Origin: Hydractinia symbiolongicarpus | Taxonomy: Eukaryota > Cnidaria > Hydrozoa > Anthoathecata > Hydractiniidae | DNA length: 64,000 bases | Reading direction: 5' to 3' | Assembly: GCF_029227915.1 (NCBI RefSeq) | Contig: NC_079886.1 | Span: forward strand, 16,220,501 to 16,284,500 | Shown here: one piece after another, positions 26,105 through 39,785 of the stretch | Layout of the letters: the number at the start of each line of letters is the position of its first letter | How positions within the stretch are numbered: the stretch's first letter is position 1 | Notes under the pieces: model-generated | What the model was told of the DNA's origin: nothing | Database searches by the model: none | What the model saw: only the letters and a program-made list of their open reading frames with translations | Program-made: the position numbers and the translations under genes

Positions 26105-29100
26105 AGAATCAATTGGCGAGACAATTACAAAAAACGATTATGCGTATTCAAAGTTTACATATTTTTATAAGCACGACGCATATATACACATTCGCGCTTA
26201 GATAAGGGAATCTTTGAAGCTTAGGCTAAGTATGTGCCCATCTTTTGGTAAGTCCGACGTGTGTTTTTTCATGTATTCTGGGTGATTTCGGTCGACAGAG
26301 TTTTTTCAACCTTGACTAATATCACTGCCCTGTCTGGAGTTAGCCTTGCAAAATTATACCTTTAGATTTTTGGCTATTCTTTTAAAGATAAAACAGGACA
26401 ATTTCATTTTATCCATATAGCTCATTAGGCAATGTTAAGTTTTTAAATTGTTTCTCTAATAAAGCATAACTTAGGCATGCTTTAAGCCTGATGGTGTTTT
26501 TGTATACGCATACTTGTTTTTTTTTTATGAGAACACTACAAGAACATTTAAGATGAAATTAGACAACCTCCGAATATGGTCATCTTAACATTTTACCTGT
26601 ATCTTAAAGAAATATAAAAAATCTAGTTTTCTGTCTTTTTTAGACGTTACAATGTTAAGCGTGCTAAAAATATGCTTAGAATATATCAGGATTATTTTTA
26701 CCCAAATGTTAAGAACATTTATGTTGAAACGAAAAAACACTATATAAAAAAGCTTGTACTTCGGCTTGATTTTGAATTTTCACTTGTATAACCGTTATTA
26801 TTGTGTACGGTAAAATAAAACCCTGACATTAGCTAAGTCACGTGATGTCAAATGTCAAATTCTGCTTAGATTTAATAGCTAATAGATTTAAAAATCAATC
26901 ACATGACCCTATGTCAGGGACTTTTCGCCATCATAAAGGCAAATTAATAGGAATGGTGAGATTAAAAAATCAATGGATGACTTGCATTCAATCAACGCCG
27001 GACATACTAGATGAGTCAATTTATAAATTCTATAATAATTTTCTTGTGTTATGTTTTCTTGAGAAAATGAAACCAGATATCAATGGCACCTAATATGGGA
27101 TGTAAACATTTATGAGAAAAGCTTCCCAACATTCAATACAATTTGTTTAAAAGCAAAAAAAAAAAAAAAAAAAAAGAAATGTGAAATTTACTTTCGTTGC
27201 ATTTCATTTTAGAATGTCTACCACTACAGCAATAAATCCATTTTCCAACAAATAAACAAGCAAACAAACAAATGAAACTTCAATCAATACTCTTGATTAA
27301 TTACTTCTTATGTTTTCTTTTCTTTGATGCAATGGCACATATTATCAATAATCCATCATCGAACAAATAGCACATATTAAATCTAATCGCTGCAATACAT
27401 AGATAGTCTTGTACAGCTTTAACAGATCAATTTTGAATAGTTATCTTACACGTTATTAAAGTGGCAGAACAAAAAAATTATTTCGATGTTGTCGCCTATA
27501 CTCATTAAGGTCATGTCTACATTATACCGGATAAGTTTTAAGTTTTATCTATCTGACATGATATGAATGTGTTTTTGCTTCTTTGGCGCACCTTTATGAG
27601 ATGTTATCATCTAATACTAGATATTGTGTCACACTCGCTGTACCTTTCTAGACAGATTCTACTATAAACGATAAAGAAGTAAAGTTAATTATGGAATAAA
27701 CCTATTTTGGTTCTCTGGGGTCAGTAGTAGGGTTGGCTCATATCAGGTGCTACTTCAAATGACAGCTACTTGTGTCTCTGCAGAAAAGTTTACGAAATTC
27801 AGTTCTTTTGTGTGTATTTTGTTTAGAACCCAATCGCAAAAACGTAAAAAACACGTCGCAGATGAGGGAAGAGAAAGAATTGTTATTCCCTCTACTAATC
27901 TTTTTTAACAGAAAACTTAATCTTGTTCGACAGGAAATTATTAAATTTCTCAATGTTCAAATGTTCAAACGTTCTTCTACCCTTTAAAACATGAAATTAA
28001 CATATAATTACAACTGCAATTAATTTAACAACTAATTAGTCTTGAAAATGATACGTTTTTAATAAAAAACGCTAGTAGCGACTTGTTACTGAGTAACATA
28101 AAATTGATAAGGTATCATCTATCAACGATTACACACGGCTGGTGAATTTCTCTTTTGATGGGTCACTGCACTTAATACTAATTCAAATAAGTCGTCAAAT
28201 TGTAATTAAACATCGTAATTTATTAACACCACGTGGATATAATTGCGCCCATTAATGATGACGCGTCATTTTATTGACAATTTTATCGATTCCCTTCCGG
28301 CTAATAATATTCATATTGCAAGCAATTTTTCCTGACTTGAGTAAAATCACTTAAATTATTTACATTTAAAACAGAATATCAGAATATTTTTTGACTATTT
28401 AAAAAAATATCAGAAAAAGACAATAAAAATGATTATGCCAGCAGAAGCGGACTGTGAGCCAACATTTTTGTACATCATGGGTGTGAAAGAGACATGAATA
28501 ATATGAGAGAGATACATGACGCGTTTTTACCCTATCTAGGATAACTAAATTTCAAAGTTCCCTAACCGCCCCTCGCAATAAAAGAAGCATTTTGTTGTCA
28601 ACAACGGCCCTGATTATGTTTTATTTCAACCCTATTTAAATAAAGTATGATAGATTAATTGTTAATAACATAAAACTTGACATATTTGTAGTATTAAAAA
28701 AAAGGGAATGGATTAGCATAATTATTTTTTGCTGACGCCGGCATTTTTAAATCGGGAAAAATACCATTATCTATCAAAATTCTCTGTTAATATTTTAAAC
28801 GGTTTATAACACATCTTTCAATACCACATTTGTACCAAGGTAAACTACTTTCTCGAAAGTTACCGGATTAAGAATAATTCTTAAATTTGTCAACTATATA
28901 TAAATAAAATATATACAAACTTTTCATTTTTACATTGTTTTAACTGCATGCTGTTAATGACGATTTTATAGACAGGATACGATACCCCACACTCAGCCCA
29001 ACCCAAGTCTCAGGCCCAACGATAGTAATCTCTATTTATACAATTGATTATTCTCAAGAAACAAACAAAAAAACAAGCACCTGTTTTGCTTTGAAATCCC

Positions 29101-32100
29101 ATTTCTTCCAACATAATTTTAATGCCTTTCTTCACTTTTCTTAAGCTCCCTACTTTTATGCCTTTTTAGAACAATAAGTTATATTCCTTAAAGGGAAGTC
29201 TTCAACTAAGAAGATGCGAACGCATGAGGGATTATTTAAAAATTGCTATACATGGAAAATGCGTTTGCTTGCTATTTGTTTAGATTGTTTATTGAAGTAT
29301 CGACACAATTCATTCCTTTGATCTCAGCTATAATATTTCCTGTCGTGTTTGCACTGTAAATACTTGCATACTATATTTAGAAAGTTCTACACGACTAAAA
29401 GCTTATATATGTGCCAATGAAATAAATAACTATCCAACAATTTTAACACTAACAGGAAGAGAGGTAGAAAAAGTTATGATGGATTTCCATAACACTAGAC
29501 AATCTGCATTGGCAACGCTCGTTGCTCTTATTAGTGTTCCATACAGTTTATTCAAATAATTAACTGGTATATCGCAGCAGACTACATAATGGCATATCCG
29601 TGACAATGTCAACGCACCGGTTAAGCTTGGAATTAAAAGGAGCACACACAAATGCATTTATCTTTTTTTTAGCCTGCAAATAAAAACAAGTTACTTCACA
29701 CTCTCTGGACGTTTATTTCATAACAATGTCAACAATGCTAAAATTACATGTCAAATCACTAAATGATCTCATCTACATATCACGACGTGACTCAAGCTAG
29801 AAATTCAAATTCAAAAAGTTGCCATACTGTGTAATGTACATATTTTTAAATATCTGCAAATTTAATTTCCAGCTACATTCCTACATGAATGTTCCTATCG
29901 TATTTAAATTTTGGTCAAGATTTACTGACATTTAATTTGCGTGCCCCACAAGACAAACTACGTTTGCGACAAAGCGTCAATTTAGATAAGCGTCAATTTA
30001 GATTTATTTAAAGAAATTTGTTTTTATCTGGTTTATGAATTTACTGCTTCCCTAATGTCTTTTTTCTTGTTCGTAACTACAGATCAACGTCCTCTTATAA
30101 TGTCTGGACCATTTGCAAAAGAATTATTTTCTTCCTTTATTCATAAGTGTTTATGTTGTTGAGAATTTTACTACTAATCAAAATATTTTTCTCTCCACAT
30201 TATTTGATAGTGAGGAAAACAGAATTTCTTATGTGTATGTTATTGCGAAATGTTTTTTCGCAGTTGCGCCAAGATGAAGACGATTTCTCGCCACATATCT
30301 TAGCGTCCGTTTATTTATGTTCCATTTTCGTCAGATAACAAATAAAAAAACTCTTGTGTTCAAAATGCGTTGTTCTATGGCCACAGCCTAGCCGCAGAAT
30401 AAGCTCGTTCCGCCATTTTTTTGATGATGCTAGTTCGTTCCAACTAATGTATCGGTACGAAAATTTTTGTAGTTGTTTAGGGACGTGAGAAAAACTGAAG
30501 TTTGATGAAGCCAGATTTTTAGTTATTTATGAATTTTAACTAGCCATAATTTACTAAAATGCACAAACTTAACAAATAATTATAGTTTATTTTATAAAAG
30601 ATTTTATGTCCTATCAAAGTCAATGTTTACAAAGTTAAGATGATTCTGCTTTTTTACCTTTATAAAATTAATACTAGGCGTTGTAAGTACAGTCTACTTA
30701 GATTGTAAAGCAGTAATCCTGTTTATCGTAGTAGCAGTTCTTGTTGGGTATATGGGAAAAGACCAGTTAACTATGTCATGGCTTAAAAATTAAGTTTTAG
30801 CTTTGCATGAGTTGTAAATGTAAGTCATATAACTCTCGCAGTGTATGCACTTTATAACACAACGCACAAGAAATCTTTCCCTTTCTAAAACTCACACTAA
30901 ATAACAACGGCCAGGCTTCTAAAAAAAGAAGATTTCACTATTAGTTCGCACAGAAAGCCTGTTTATTGGGTGCGGTATTCTGCCATAAAAACTTTGTTAT
31001 TTCATCAATTAAAATTATATCATCGTGAATTAGCAAATTCCATGCTTTTAGTTGTTATGTCTTTACTTCAACTAATTTTTTAATCGGATGACAATATTTA
31101 CACAAAATGAGAACAGTGACTTGATGATTAAGGAAGAAAGGGAGAAAGGAAGAGAAGAAGAAAAGAATGAGAATGTTGGAAGTTCGCTGGACAAACCGTA
31201 CGCAATAACTTTAAATAAATAAAAATTATATTTGAGATATTCTCCCATTTCTTAGACCAAATAAACTAAATAGATCAATCATTATATGCTTTCTTAAAAC
31301 TATTCCACGCCGCTGCTTGTTTACAACATTATAACATTTTCACAAAAATAAAATAAAAAATATTTATATAAACAGCTACCAACCATAATCTCGAAACATT
31401 GTGAAGTTACTATTTCTCATCACAGTGTTCGCGATACAATTTTTTTCTGTCAAACTAACATCGTGACATCAAAGTAAACTTGTTATGTCTTTTATTTAAA
31501 CATATGCAAACATTTTCGCATACAATGTTTAATTTCCACTGAACAAAGTCAGCTAACGAATACGTTTTAACAAATAGACAAGTTTGTGATATTTTTGTTC
31601 CACAGACAAGCAGAGTAAACGTTATTTAAGTTTTGATACAGTGCAAATGGGATCTGCACGAAGTGTCTATAAACTCTATTAAAACTGGATTTTCGGTATA
31701 GAATATCCTAAGAGGAACGGAGGGTAGGGGGCGGCGGGGGAGAATTTATCTATCTTAAATAAATTTTGAATCGCTTGCTATGATTTCATAACTTTTCTGA
31801 AATATGTGTATTGTTTGTGGAACGCGAAAAGTTTTTAACACAGACTAAAAACTGGATTATTAGGCGTTCGTATTTTGACACTCAAAAGTCCAAATGTACT
31901 CTTCCCGAAAAGTGAAAATTATACAAAATCATATTTTGTACCTTTTCAACATTTCATTGATTAGTAAGACACAAAAATAATAATAATAATACCTTTAAAA
32001 TCGTAAGTTATCATGAAAGAACATTTAAAATATAATTTTAAGACTATGGTGTCCGGCAGCATAAAAATAGTACCTTTGATATGCTTATAATTTAGAAGTA

Positions 32101-34234
32101 GTTCTTTCTTCTTAAAATTCGTTATATTTTATTGCCTATTACTTAATCTTCTAACAACAATTATTTTATAGGAAAAATAAGATTTTATATATTGTTTCTG
32201 GGACAAATCATTCTTTTAAGGCGATTTTGCATATAACATTACCATCTGTCTAATGATTTTTTAAAGATGCAATCTAATAAAATCACACTTTCCAAAGTTG
32301 AAAATAGTTGTAGCAAAGCCTTTAACTTTTTATACAGTTCACAGTAGTAGTAAATCAAACATGGCTTGTCATACTCTGCATAACTTAGCAATTCACTCAA
32401 CCTAAACACGGATTGTCAGTGGAAATCTATGTTGACATGTTGTTTTGATTGTATTGATGTCGATAATGTAAAGCAGACTAAACCCTACTCCTAATTTTCA
32501 TTATTCTTCGAGGGAAAAATAATAATATAAACGCTTCACTAACCTGCAAACAAATACAGTTAAAAATAAAAAATTCGGCATGATATTATTTAAAAAAAAT
32601 AACAAAAGCAGTGAGATATGAGTATATAATGAGTCAGGATCACTTCAGTTCAAAGATCGAAAAAAATATGCAAGCCTGCACTTTTATTAAAACGGTAACT
32701 AAAATTAAAGACAAAGAAAACGGGTAACTATATCAATTTTAAAATCACTATTTCAAAAATGCATCAGTTAACATTACCGAAATCATTAAATAGATACCAT
32801 CAACTACTAGCGATGAACACAAATGATCTAATCCAAAGTCTCTCCGAAATAGCATATATCTGCACGCTAGCACATGCACAAGTTCTCCTTATTGTAAACA
32901 TTTTTCAAGATATAGTTCTTAAGTGTGCTTCAAGTGCAATTCATTAAGTGGATTGATGCTTATCTTGAAGTAATAAAGAATAATTTGTTGAGATCTGTCT
33001 ACAAAAGTCGTTAGGATCGAATTCGATCGTCTTAATACAATTTCTCACAGCTTATAATCATTTTTAAGGTCTGGACCTAGGCCTGTGTTGTTTTTATTCA
33101 CATATTGTTAACATATTATTCACATTTTAATCATTATCAGAAAACTTGAAAAAAGCAATCACGCACTGAATAAAAACCCACTATGTCAGTATACCATAGT
33201 ATGTAGCGACTTTATGATCATTATTTATTATATATAACTTTACAAAGAAAAAATCCATAAGGATTTAAGTATCCGTGGAGAAAGGGAGGGGGGCTAAAGA
33301 TATTAAGTTTAACTTACCTTATCGTCTACGCAATGTTTTGTAACACAGAAATGTCCATTAGTTGAAAAACTTACAAACAACCTTGTGTTAACAAATTAAA
33401 CTATGTTTTTCGTACTGAATCGCGAAACATATCGTTTAAGGGATTAAAACTACTTCCCTGGGAAAACACACCGAGTTCCTATTCATGGTAAACACGCTCC
33501 TTCTGAGGTCTTTTTTAATGTGATGGTAAGTATCTTGAAAGGTTTTATATACAAAAAAACCTACGATAAAATCTTTGTTTTCTTTATGTTCTAGCAATTG
33601 CAACATTAGGTATCTTTATTTAATTTATGTGGTAAAGTCATATGAAAGCCAAGGTTACGCATGACGAAATTTTGTTCACAAATAACATCACATACAATGA
33701 TTTATAATGTTTATAAAGATATAAAGAGATTGATTATTGAGTTGGAATGATTTGATTTATGATGGTATCTCTTCAAAACGACGAGACAACACACGAGAGC
33801 AATAAACAAAAAGTGTACTTGCCTCTTGGAGTGTTTCTCAATTGCGTTTGTTAAGTTACCACTTGTCCTGTTCTGTTTGTCAAATTGTTATGAGTATTTC
33901 TTAATGGATTCTCATACACTGTATGTTGTAATCGTCGCCAATGAAGAAATATTCTTCACCTCAGAACGGTATTGTTGATAATAATAAAAAATCAAAGAGT
34001 TGATTACGAATCAAGTTACCTCATCTTTCACAGCAAGCCCCAACAGAAGGTGGAACAGAACAGAAAAGAAAAAGCCATCTGCATAATTAAATATCTTCAA
34101 CATTAAGATTTATTTAATTTAATTAACAATTTATTGGAAAATTTTAGCAGTCAACAACTTTATTTCTACCAAAATCATCGTATAACACATGATGGCTACA
34201 ATACTTGCTTATTTTCAATATTTTTATATTAGAC
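26105..34234. other. Large gene-free interval
   Basis: About 8 kb of AT-rich DNA with no exon that I can support on either strand. Contents noted: a poly-A run at about 27154-27175, the palindromic TGATGACGCGTCAT-type site near 28256, and AT-rich low-complexity stretches. Open frames of 60-85 codons here have no recognisable domains or splice context. Part near 26.1 kb is probably promoter of the beta-lactamase-like gene. Confidence 0.5.
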
Positions 34235-34545
34235 ACCTGCATGGAAAGCATTTTAGGTCCCATACCTTTGATATTGGCTATTACTCGAAACAACTCCCAA
34301 AAATCTCTATGAAACGCTTATAATGGGGAAAGTATAATAACTCTTGTTAGGATCATCCTTAAAACTTGAAATTTTTACCCGAAAATTGGGAAAAAACGGA
34401 TTTCGGGCAATTTTTACCACTTTTCCTTGCGATTAAAAACCGGAAAATATATTAAGTAACTTTTATTTAGCTTTTAGAAACTTTAAACAGAATGTAATAA
34501 TTCGCTCTACAACTAAAGTAATTGAATTTGTAGGCAATTTGTTCT
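34235..34545 (+). repeat. Dispersed repeat family, copy 2
   Basis: Matches the copy at 15852-16195 in the same orientation: TTTTAGGTCCCATACC, TCTATGAAA, ACTTGAAATT, GGATTTCGGGC, AAAAACCGGAAAATAT and ACTAAAGTAATTGAA in order. No coding sequence. Confidence 0.75.
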
Positions 34546-34865
34546 TTTTGTGACGTACTATAATTGTGATAAGTTTGATTCAATTTGAACAAGCCTTTGA
34601 AAGGTTATTAAGTGGGCGGAATGACAGGGTTAAGTTGTAAGTCCGCATCTTCATTGTGGTTTGTGTCAAGTAAGTAAGCTATCAAGTTATCATCAAAACC
34701 TCTTACTTTTTAAAAGCAAGTAGGCTATCAAAGAATTAAACTAAATTTATTTCAACAATGATGTCGAAGTTATTGGCTTTTTAGACCATTTCGCACCGTA
34801 AAATACTTCATTGTACCAGGCGCAATTTTGTCTAGTTTTTCGAAGGCATACGGTAAATCAGGGTT

Positions 34866-35012
34866 ACAGGAGGACCCAGGATCCTACAGGAAGATCCAGG
34901 GCGCAGAACTCTCTATGAGAACCCAGGACTTTATAGAAGGACTCAAGATCGTGTGAAAGAACCCAAGACCCCGGTTTGTAAAAGAGGACCCAGAACCCTA
35001 GGACCGAATACC
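34866..35012. repeat. Degenerate minisatellite, AGGACCCAGGA core
   Basis: About five irregular units of 22-33 bases around (A)GGACCCAGGA/AGAACCCAGGA followed by TCCTA.AGGA or CTTTATAGA. Units are diverged, so the array is old. It is GC-richer than its surroundings. No coding sense. Confidence 0.7.
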
Positions 35013-35790
35013 GTAGAATTTAGAATCGACGCTTAAATTTATAAACGTGAAAACAAATAGTTCGTTATAAGAATATGTGAGTCATCATTTTTCTTATGCT
35101 GATAAAAAACATTGTTATTTAGTACTGAACATAAACTCGAGTATACTTTCAAGGAGTTTATCAAATATTTATAAAAAAGATTGGACATGGTTTTCATGTA
35201 ATCTGTCTTTTAATCTGAATGAATTTGACAAAATATTGACTGAAGATCAATATGTGTATGTAACAACGGTATATACTTCAATAGATAGCTGACTTCAATT
35301 GCTAACATGGAGAATTTGGGAAATTTGTTAGTTGTTAACTACCACTTTTGCGAAACATTATATAAGTTATGCCAGGTAAAAATCTAAAAAGCTTTTTGCG
35401 AGCCCCATATGGTTTAAAGGCAAAGAAAACACCTGAATTCTTTAAGAATAAAGATTGCAATTTTGCCCGGTATGCGCAAACTTAAACTCCGCTTTTATTA
35501 ACAACGGGAATTCGCAATCATTTATTCCGCATTACACCTTATTCCTAACTCACTTGCAATTTCGTGTAAATTTCAGAAGAAAACATTAATTAGACATTCG
35601 ATATAAGTAAAACAATGCAATTTTGCATCCCGTAATTTACACAATACTTGAGGTCCCACTTGCAAACTTAAATTCCATGAACTTCTTCTCTTCTGAAGGC
35701 ATACACCAAAAATGTTAGCTAAAAGCTAAATGCGTGAAGGTCTGTTGTGAAGACAAATAGTCTTTGGATCAAGGTTAATTTAAATTGTTC

Positions 35791-35834
35791 TTAACCACAG
35801 TACAGGTAGTCTTTAACCACAGTACAGGTAGTCT
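35791..35834. repeat. Direct duplication of 22 bp
   Basis: TTAACCACAGTACAGGTAGT plus CT occurs twice head to tail without change, a recent local duplication in non-coding DNA. Confidence 0.9.
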
Positions 35835-36930
35835 TGTCTCAGATTTTACTTTAGGTTCGTTTAAGTTTTTTCAAAGTCGTTAAAATATAACAAACGTTCC
35901 TTATCTCTAAAAATTTGGCTTTCATGACTACATTTAAAACTAAACGATAAATATTAGAAAAAAATTTCACATCAGGAGACACGCTGGAGTGACACAATAT
36001 GGTTAGTAAAGAAAGTACAAAGTATTATTTTAGTATCACAATTATATTTGCTTAAAAAATGTTTATTTACATATGTCATTGACCAATTCAATAAAGCATA
36101 GTGTACAATAGCATTCAAATACATCATCGGAAAAACTATTCGTAATCTACAGAAAATTTCGCCACTTTTTTTTCGCCACACAATATTTTTTATCCACAAT
36201 AAGGAATTATTATAGCGAACAAAAGTAAGACTTGGTACTGTACAAAATCAGTCGTGCTTTAGAAAAGGCATTAAATTTTTCACGAGATTCATGTTTTTAT
36301 AGGTAAATATTTGCATTAGAATTTCCCTTGCATACGATTCACCTTTCCTTTTCCGGACGTCGTTTTTGTTTTAAATCCACATAAACACAACCATCCATTT
36401 TATTGTGATGTCAACACAACTTTCTCGTCCTTTGCACAAACAAGTATTCAAACACTGCTTGATTACTTTATCACCAAAGAGTTTACCAAGCTGAGAGGGG
36501 TTATGAAATATTTTTAAACACAATTTACAAGTCTGATTACATAGAAAACTAGCTGAAACTGTAACATGAAGCGCTTCCATAGGTATACAATGTGTTACAT
36601 ATCCAGTAAAGCGCTTACAGCGTTTCATTATTCCTTATTAATTTTATTCTATCAAGGAGAAATTCTTGACGACACCCCGAAAAAAATTTTACCCGAACAA
36701 TAATTTCTTTTAATTTTTACTTTCAAATCCCCAACAATTTTAATCTTCAAATGAAGTGAATTAATGATACTTAATTCACTTTCCTTGAATTGCGGAGACT
36801 TAAAAAGTTTTTAACGCTCCATAAAACAACAAACTTAGATAGAAAATACACTGTTGATTTTACAAACATAACACGTAAACACGTGGTGCAATGAAAAAAC
36901 TTGGTAAATAAAGTTGCAATATAGACATAC
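35835..36930. other. Gene-free interval
   Basis: AT-rich sequence with two short minus-strand open frames (35972-36199, 36371-36628) that contain Cys residues but no recognisable domain, start context or splice sites. I do not call genes here. Confidence 0.45.
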
Positions 36931-37130
36931 TTGTCGTTAGCCCGTGGAAAACGCCACAGGAGGTCGCCCGTCATACATTTCGTGCACCTTTGCCCGCCTG
37001 TCAACATGACTAGCCGGGAGACCTGAACGGGAAGTAAATGTGTTACCCAGCGTTAAACAGCGCCATATATCCGGGTGGAATGCTTTAGTACAGGTATACA
37101 GTATCACGTTAATCGAGTGAAGGGCACACA
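36931..37130. repeat. GC-richer dispersed element with CCCGTGGAAAA box
   Basis: Begins TTAGCCCGTGGAAAACGCCACAG and is clearly richer in G/C than its surroundings up to about 37085. Related openings occur at 48248 (TTACCCGTGGAAAATCTACAGG) and 63451 (ATAGCCCGTGAAAAAATTTC), so it is probably a short interspersed element. No internal promoter boxes were identified. Confidence 0.45.
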
Positions 37131-38639
37131 AATCATTGTTTTCATTATAATATATTTTTCAAAAAACAACTTTCACGCATCTTTAGCTGAAATAAAAACA
37201 CAGTTTCCAACCTGTTGTGACCTCGTCATGGCCAACATTTTTTTTATTTTGCGAAACAAGTTCCTGATTAAAAACATTAATCGTGGAAACAGCAGGAAAC
37301 AGCAGAAAACAGCCCGTCGTTACTTCGCCAAGTTAAAAAAATCACTTACCAATTTTATTTTGCGAAATAAACTTTCGTGCAATTAGCAAAACTGCCAGGG
37401 CAAATAAAACCACATCCTACACGTTGTTGTTACATAATTAATTGCGGCTAAAAAATAAACAAAAATTAAAGTATCGCAGGTTAATGAGACTATTCTCTCA
37501 TTGAATTTTGCTAAATTTTATATTTTTTAGCTATAGGTATCTCAGAAGCTAGCTAAATAATAATATACCAAACTGAAAAAAAACTTTGAAAGAGTAGGAT
37601 AAATCAGACCAGCTCTAGATAGCTGGCTTCAGTACGATGCAGCCTTGAATTCTCAAACCTTAAAGTTGGATTGTTTAAAATTTATACATGGCTAGAAGAT
37701 GTTACATGTAAAAACATGCAGAAAAGAAATCTTCCTATAGATACAAAGTATTTAGAAGAAAAAAGGGTCAAAAGGAGATCTACAAGCCTGACACCATCAC
37801 ACTGCAAAACCAAAATGGCCTTTGTGAGCGTTTTTCCGGTTTCTGCCGTAATTCCGAAATTAAGCTGCGTGCCACCATAACGAAGTCTGTGAAGATAAGG
37901 TTCTGCAAGGATTTTCGCGCAACCCTTTTAAAGTCACAGAATGCGTTTATTATTAAAGAAGCGCTTACACATTTGAAAACATGATTTCTTTGCAGTATGG
38001 TGAGATGCACAGTAAAACTTTACATACTAAATACTAATGTGCTGAAGTTCCAAAAAATGTTTAAAATAATTTGCGTCAATTAACCGAATTGCATTTTAAT
38101 ACGTATTGTAAATGTTTTAAACATATTTGCTTAATTTTAAGTAAGAAAATCGTGTCAAGAAATATAAAAATATGACTAAGCTTAGATTTAGTATAAACTA
38201 TAAAGCAAGATATGCTGTTATTAAGTCGATACGCAAGACGAAATACGTAAAATGGAATACAATAATATTATTACAAATATATAAACGTTATGAATGATAG
38301 CACAACAAACTTGATTTACCATTTTCTTCTTTCTGTTCTTTATCAATAAAATCTTTCTTGATGTTTCCGAACCGTCACGGACAGTTTTTACGGCTTCATA
38401 TGACTCACGTTATACAATAAAACTCAATTTTGGGATTAGAGACAAATGCATGCCCAAATATACCAAAATAATACAAGACTGTCTACTACCAGACTCCGGG
38501 TAACCGCTTGAATAAAAATTCACTTTTCTCCATTCCGGCTTTATCTGCCCTGGAGAAGATTGTCAACAAAAAGCGCCTATTAAGTGATTTGAAGTACTGG
38601 ACAACTCGAGGATTAGCATTCCCTAATGAATATGTGCTG
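37131..38639. other. Gene-free interval left of element B
   Basis: No exon recognised. Short frames here, such as 37075-37386 and 37671-37880, have no domain. Sequence near 37250-37380 repeats TTTTATTTTGCGAAA twice, a minor internal repeat. Confidence 0.45.
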
Positions 38640-38816
38640 AGAGATAGAGAAGTGTTTCTTCTGGCACAGGCGCACATCGCGCACATCGCGCACATCGCGC
38701 ACGCACAGTCAAACCCCACCATACAACACAAGTCCCCGATCATCCAACACAAGTCCCGATCATGCTGTGCTTATCCATGCACATCAAAGTAAATTCCCCA
38801 TCATACAGTAAATGTG
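38640..38816. repeat. Left flank of element B: repeat match and 9-bp tandem
   Basis: 38640-38672 (GAGATAGAGAAGTGTTTCTT onward) matches, on the opposite strand, the 4905-4955 part of the dispersed repeat beside element A. Then CGCACATCG is repeated three times from 38671 and runs into CGCACGCACAG. From 38700 a loose repeat with A(A)GTCCC(C)GATCAT appears, leading into the terminal inverted repeat. Confidence 0.6.
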
Positions 38817-38922
38817 TCATTGAGGTAAAATCCCTATCATACCTCAAATGAGTAAAAGAATTTCTAGCACACATTTCTAGCACACATCCCCACTAACAAT
38901 CAAGCATGCGCAGCAAAGTGAT
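38817..38922 (+). repeat. Left terminal inverted repeat of element B
   Basis: Contains TCATTGAGGTAAAA at the outside and ATCCCCACTAACAATCAAG then CATGCGCAGCAA inside. Both blocks are found in reverse order and orientation at 46263-46340. It also has short iterations (TCATACCTCAAATGAG, TTTCTAGCACACA twice), so it is longer than the right copy. Confidence 0.7.
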
Positions 38923-38943
38923 TCTATTGACCACCCTTGAAGG

Positions 38944-39342
38944 TTGAATCATATACGTAAAGAGAAGATGAGTTGGTTCAAGTATATATCAGGCCTATTC
39001 AAAACGCAGGACATGTGCAACAAAGCTGTTGAAAATGAGCCATATCAGCTTATATGTGTGCCAGATTGGTTCAAGTACGCAACAGAGGTGATCAAAACGC
39101 AGGACATGTGCAACAAGGCAGTTGAGGAGGTCCCTTGACGCTTGAGTTTGTACCATATCGGTTCAAGGCACAGGGAATGTGCAGCAAAGCTTTCAATAAG
39201 AACCATGAGGTGTTCTGGTTTATCCCAAAACAATTCAAGACCCCGGACATGTGCAACAGAGCTGTTGAATGGCATGCCTGCCTTTTAAGGCTTGTACCAG
39301 ACGAGTTCAAAACGCGTTACAACATGTGCCCCATATGTAGGT
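38944..39342 (+). pseudogene. Element B: FKTQ-M-C repeat protein, frameshifted
   Basis: Two abutting frames (38944-39138 and 39135-39342) carry about five degenerate repeats of 30-37 residues with the signature VPD.FKTQDMCNKAVE. The frame changes at a TGA at 39136-39138. The N-terminus is MNHIRKEKMSWFKYISGLF. Repeats of this kind occur in proteins of large DNA viruses, protists and cnidarian mobile elements (DUF4116-like), with unknown function. The last unit ends NMCPICR at the stop near 39342. It lies about 20 bases inside the left terminal repeat. Confidence 0.6.
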
Positions 39343-39732
39343 AAATCCTCTGACCTTGTTGGAATGTATATATAAAAAGTTACTCTGTTACTGGTGCTCT
39401 GTAGAACTGTACAACAAAGTCAGGTGCCCTATGAGATACAACCCACCACAGGTGAGTGCAAAACATACGATGAAATCTGGCTTTTTTCATATCAAAAAAA
39501 TCTGTCTGCTCATATGAGTGACGACGGCGGTGAGTACGTGTACGATGGGTACTTTTGTGGAAATGCGTGCTGCTTGGCGTACGTGGAGCAGCGAAAGGTG
39601 TATGACAGTGCGTACGAAATGTCGCTGTGGCTGTTGAAAAGGCGCTACAAAGGAAGGCCTGCTCCGGACTGGAGACTCCTCAAAAGATCTGGGGGTGACT
39701 TGATGCAAAAGGAATTCCTAGCATTGGTTTGA
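39340..39732 (+). pseudogene. Element B: VLTF3-like late transcription factor, frameshifted
   Basis: The first frame gives a CYWC knuckle at about 39386-39397 and a CPMRYNPP segment. After a one-step frame change near 39435 the second frame (to TGA 39732) gives YDGYFCGNACCLAYVEQRK, then APDWRLLKRSGGDLMQKEF. CxxC, then FC..C.LAY, then AP...L...GG.L...EF is the signature of VLTF3 (poxvirus A2-type) proteins, which activate late viral genes in nucleocytoplasmic large DNA viruses and relatives. The two parts together give the expected order. The frame change may be decay or a sequence error. Confidence 0.62.
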
Positions 39733-39785
39733 AACCAAGGTTATCTTACAACCCTGTTAAAGATATCAAAAAAAGACTATAATAA

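Noticed and set aside
26842-27093. 83-codon open frame
   Set aside because: No domain, no splice context and AT-rich codon composition like the surrounding non-coding DNA.
38486-38792. Open frames with HIAHIAHIAHA or CAMCAMCAMC repeats
   Set aside because: They arise from the CGCACATCG 9-bp tandem repeat at the left flank of element B.
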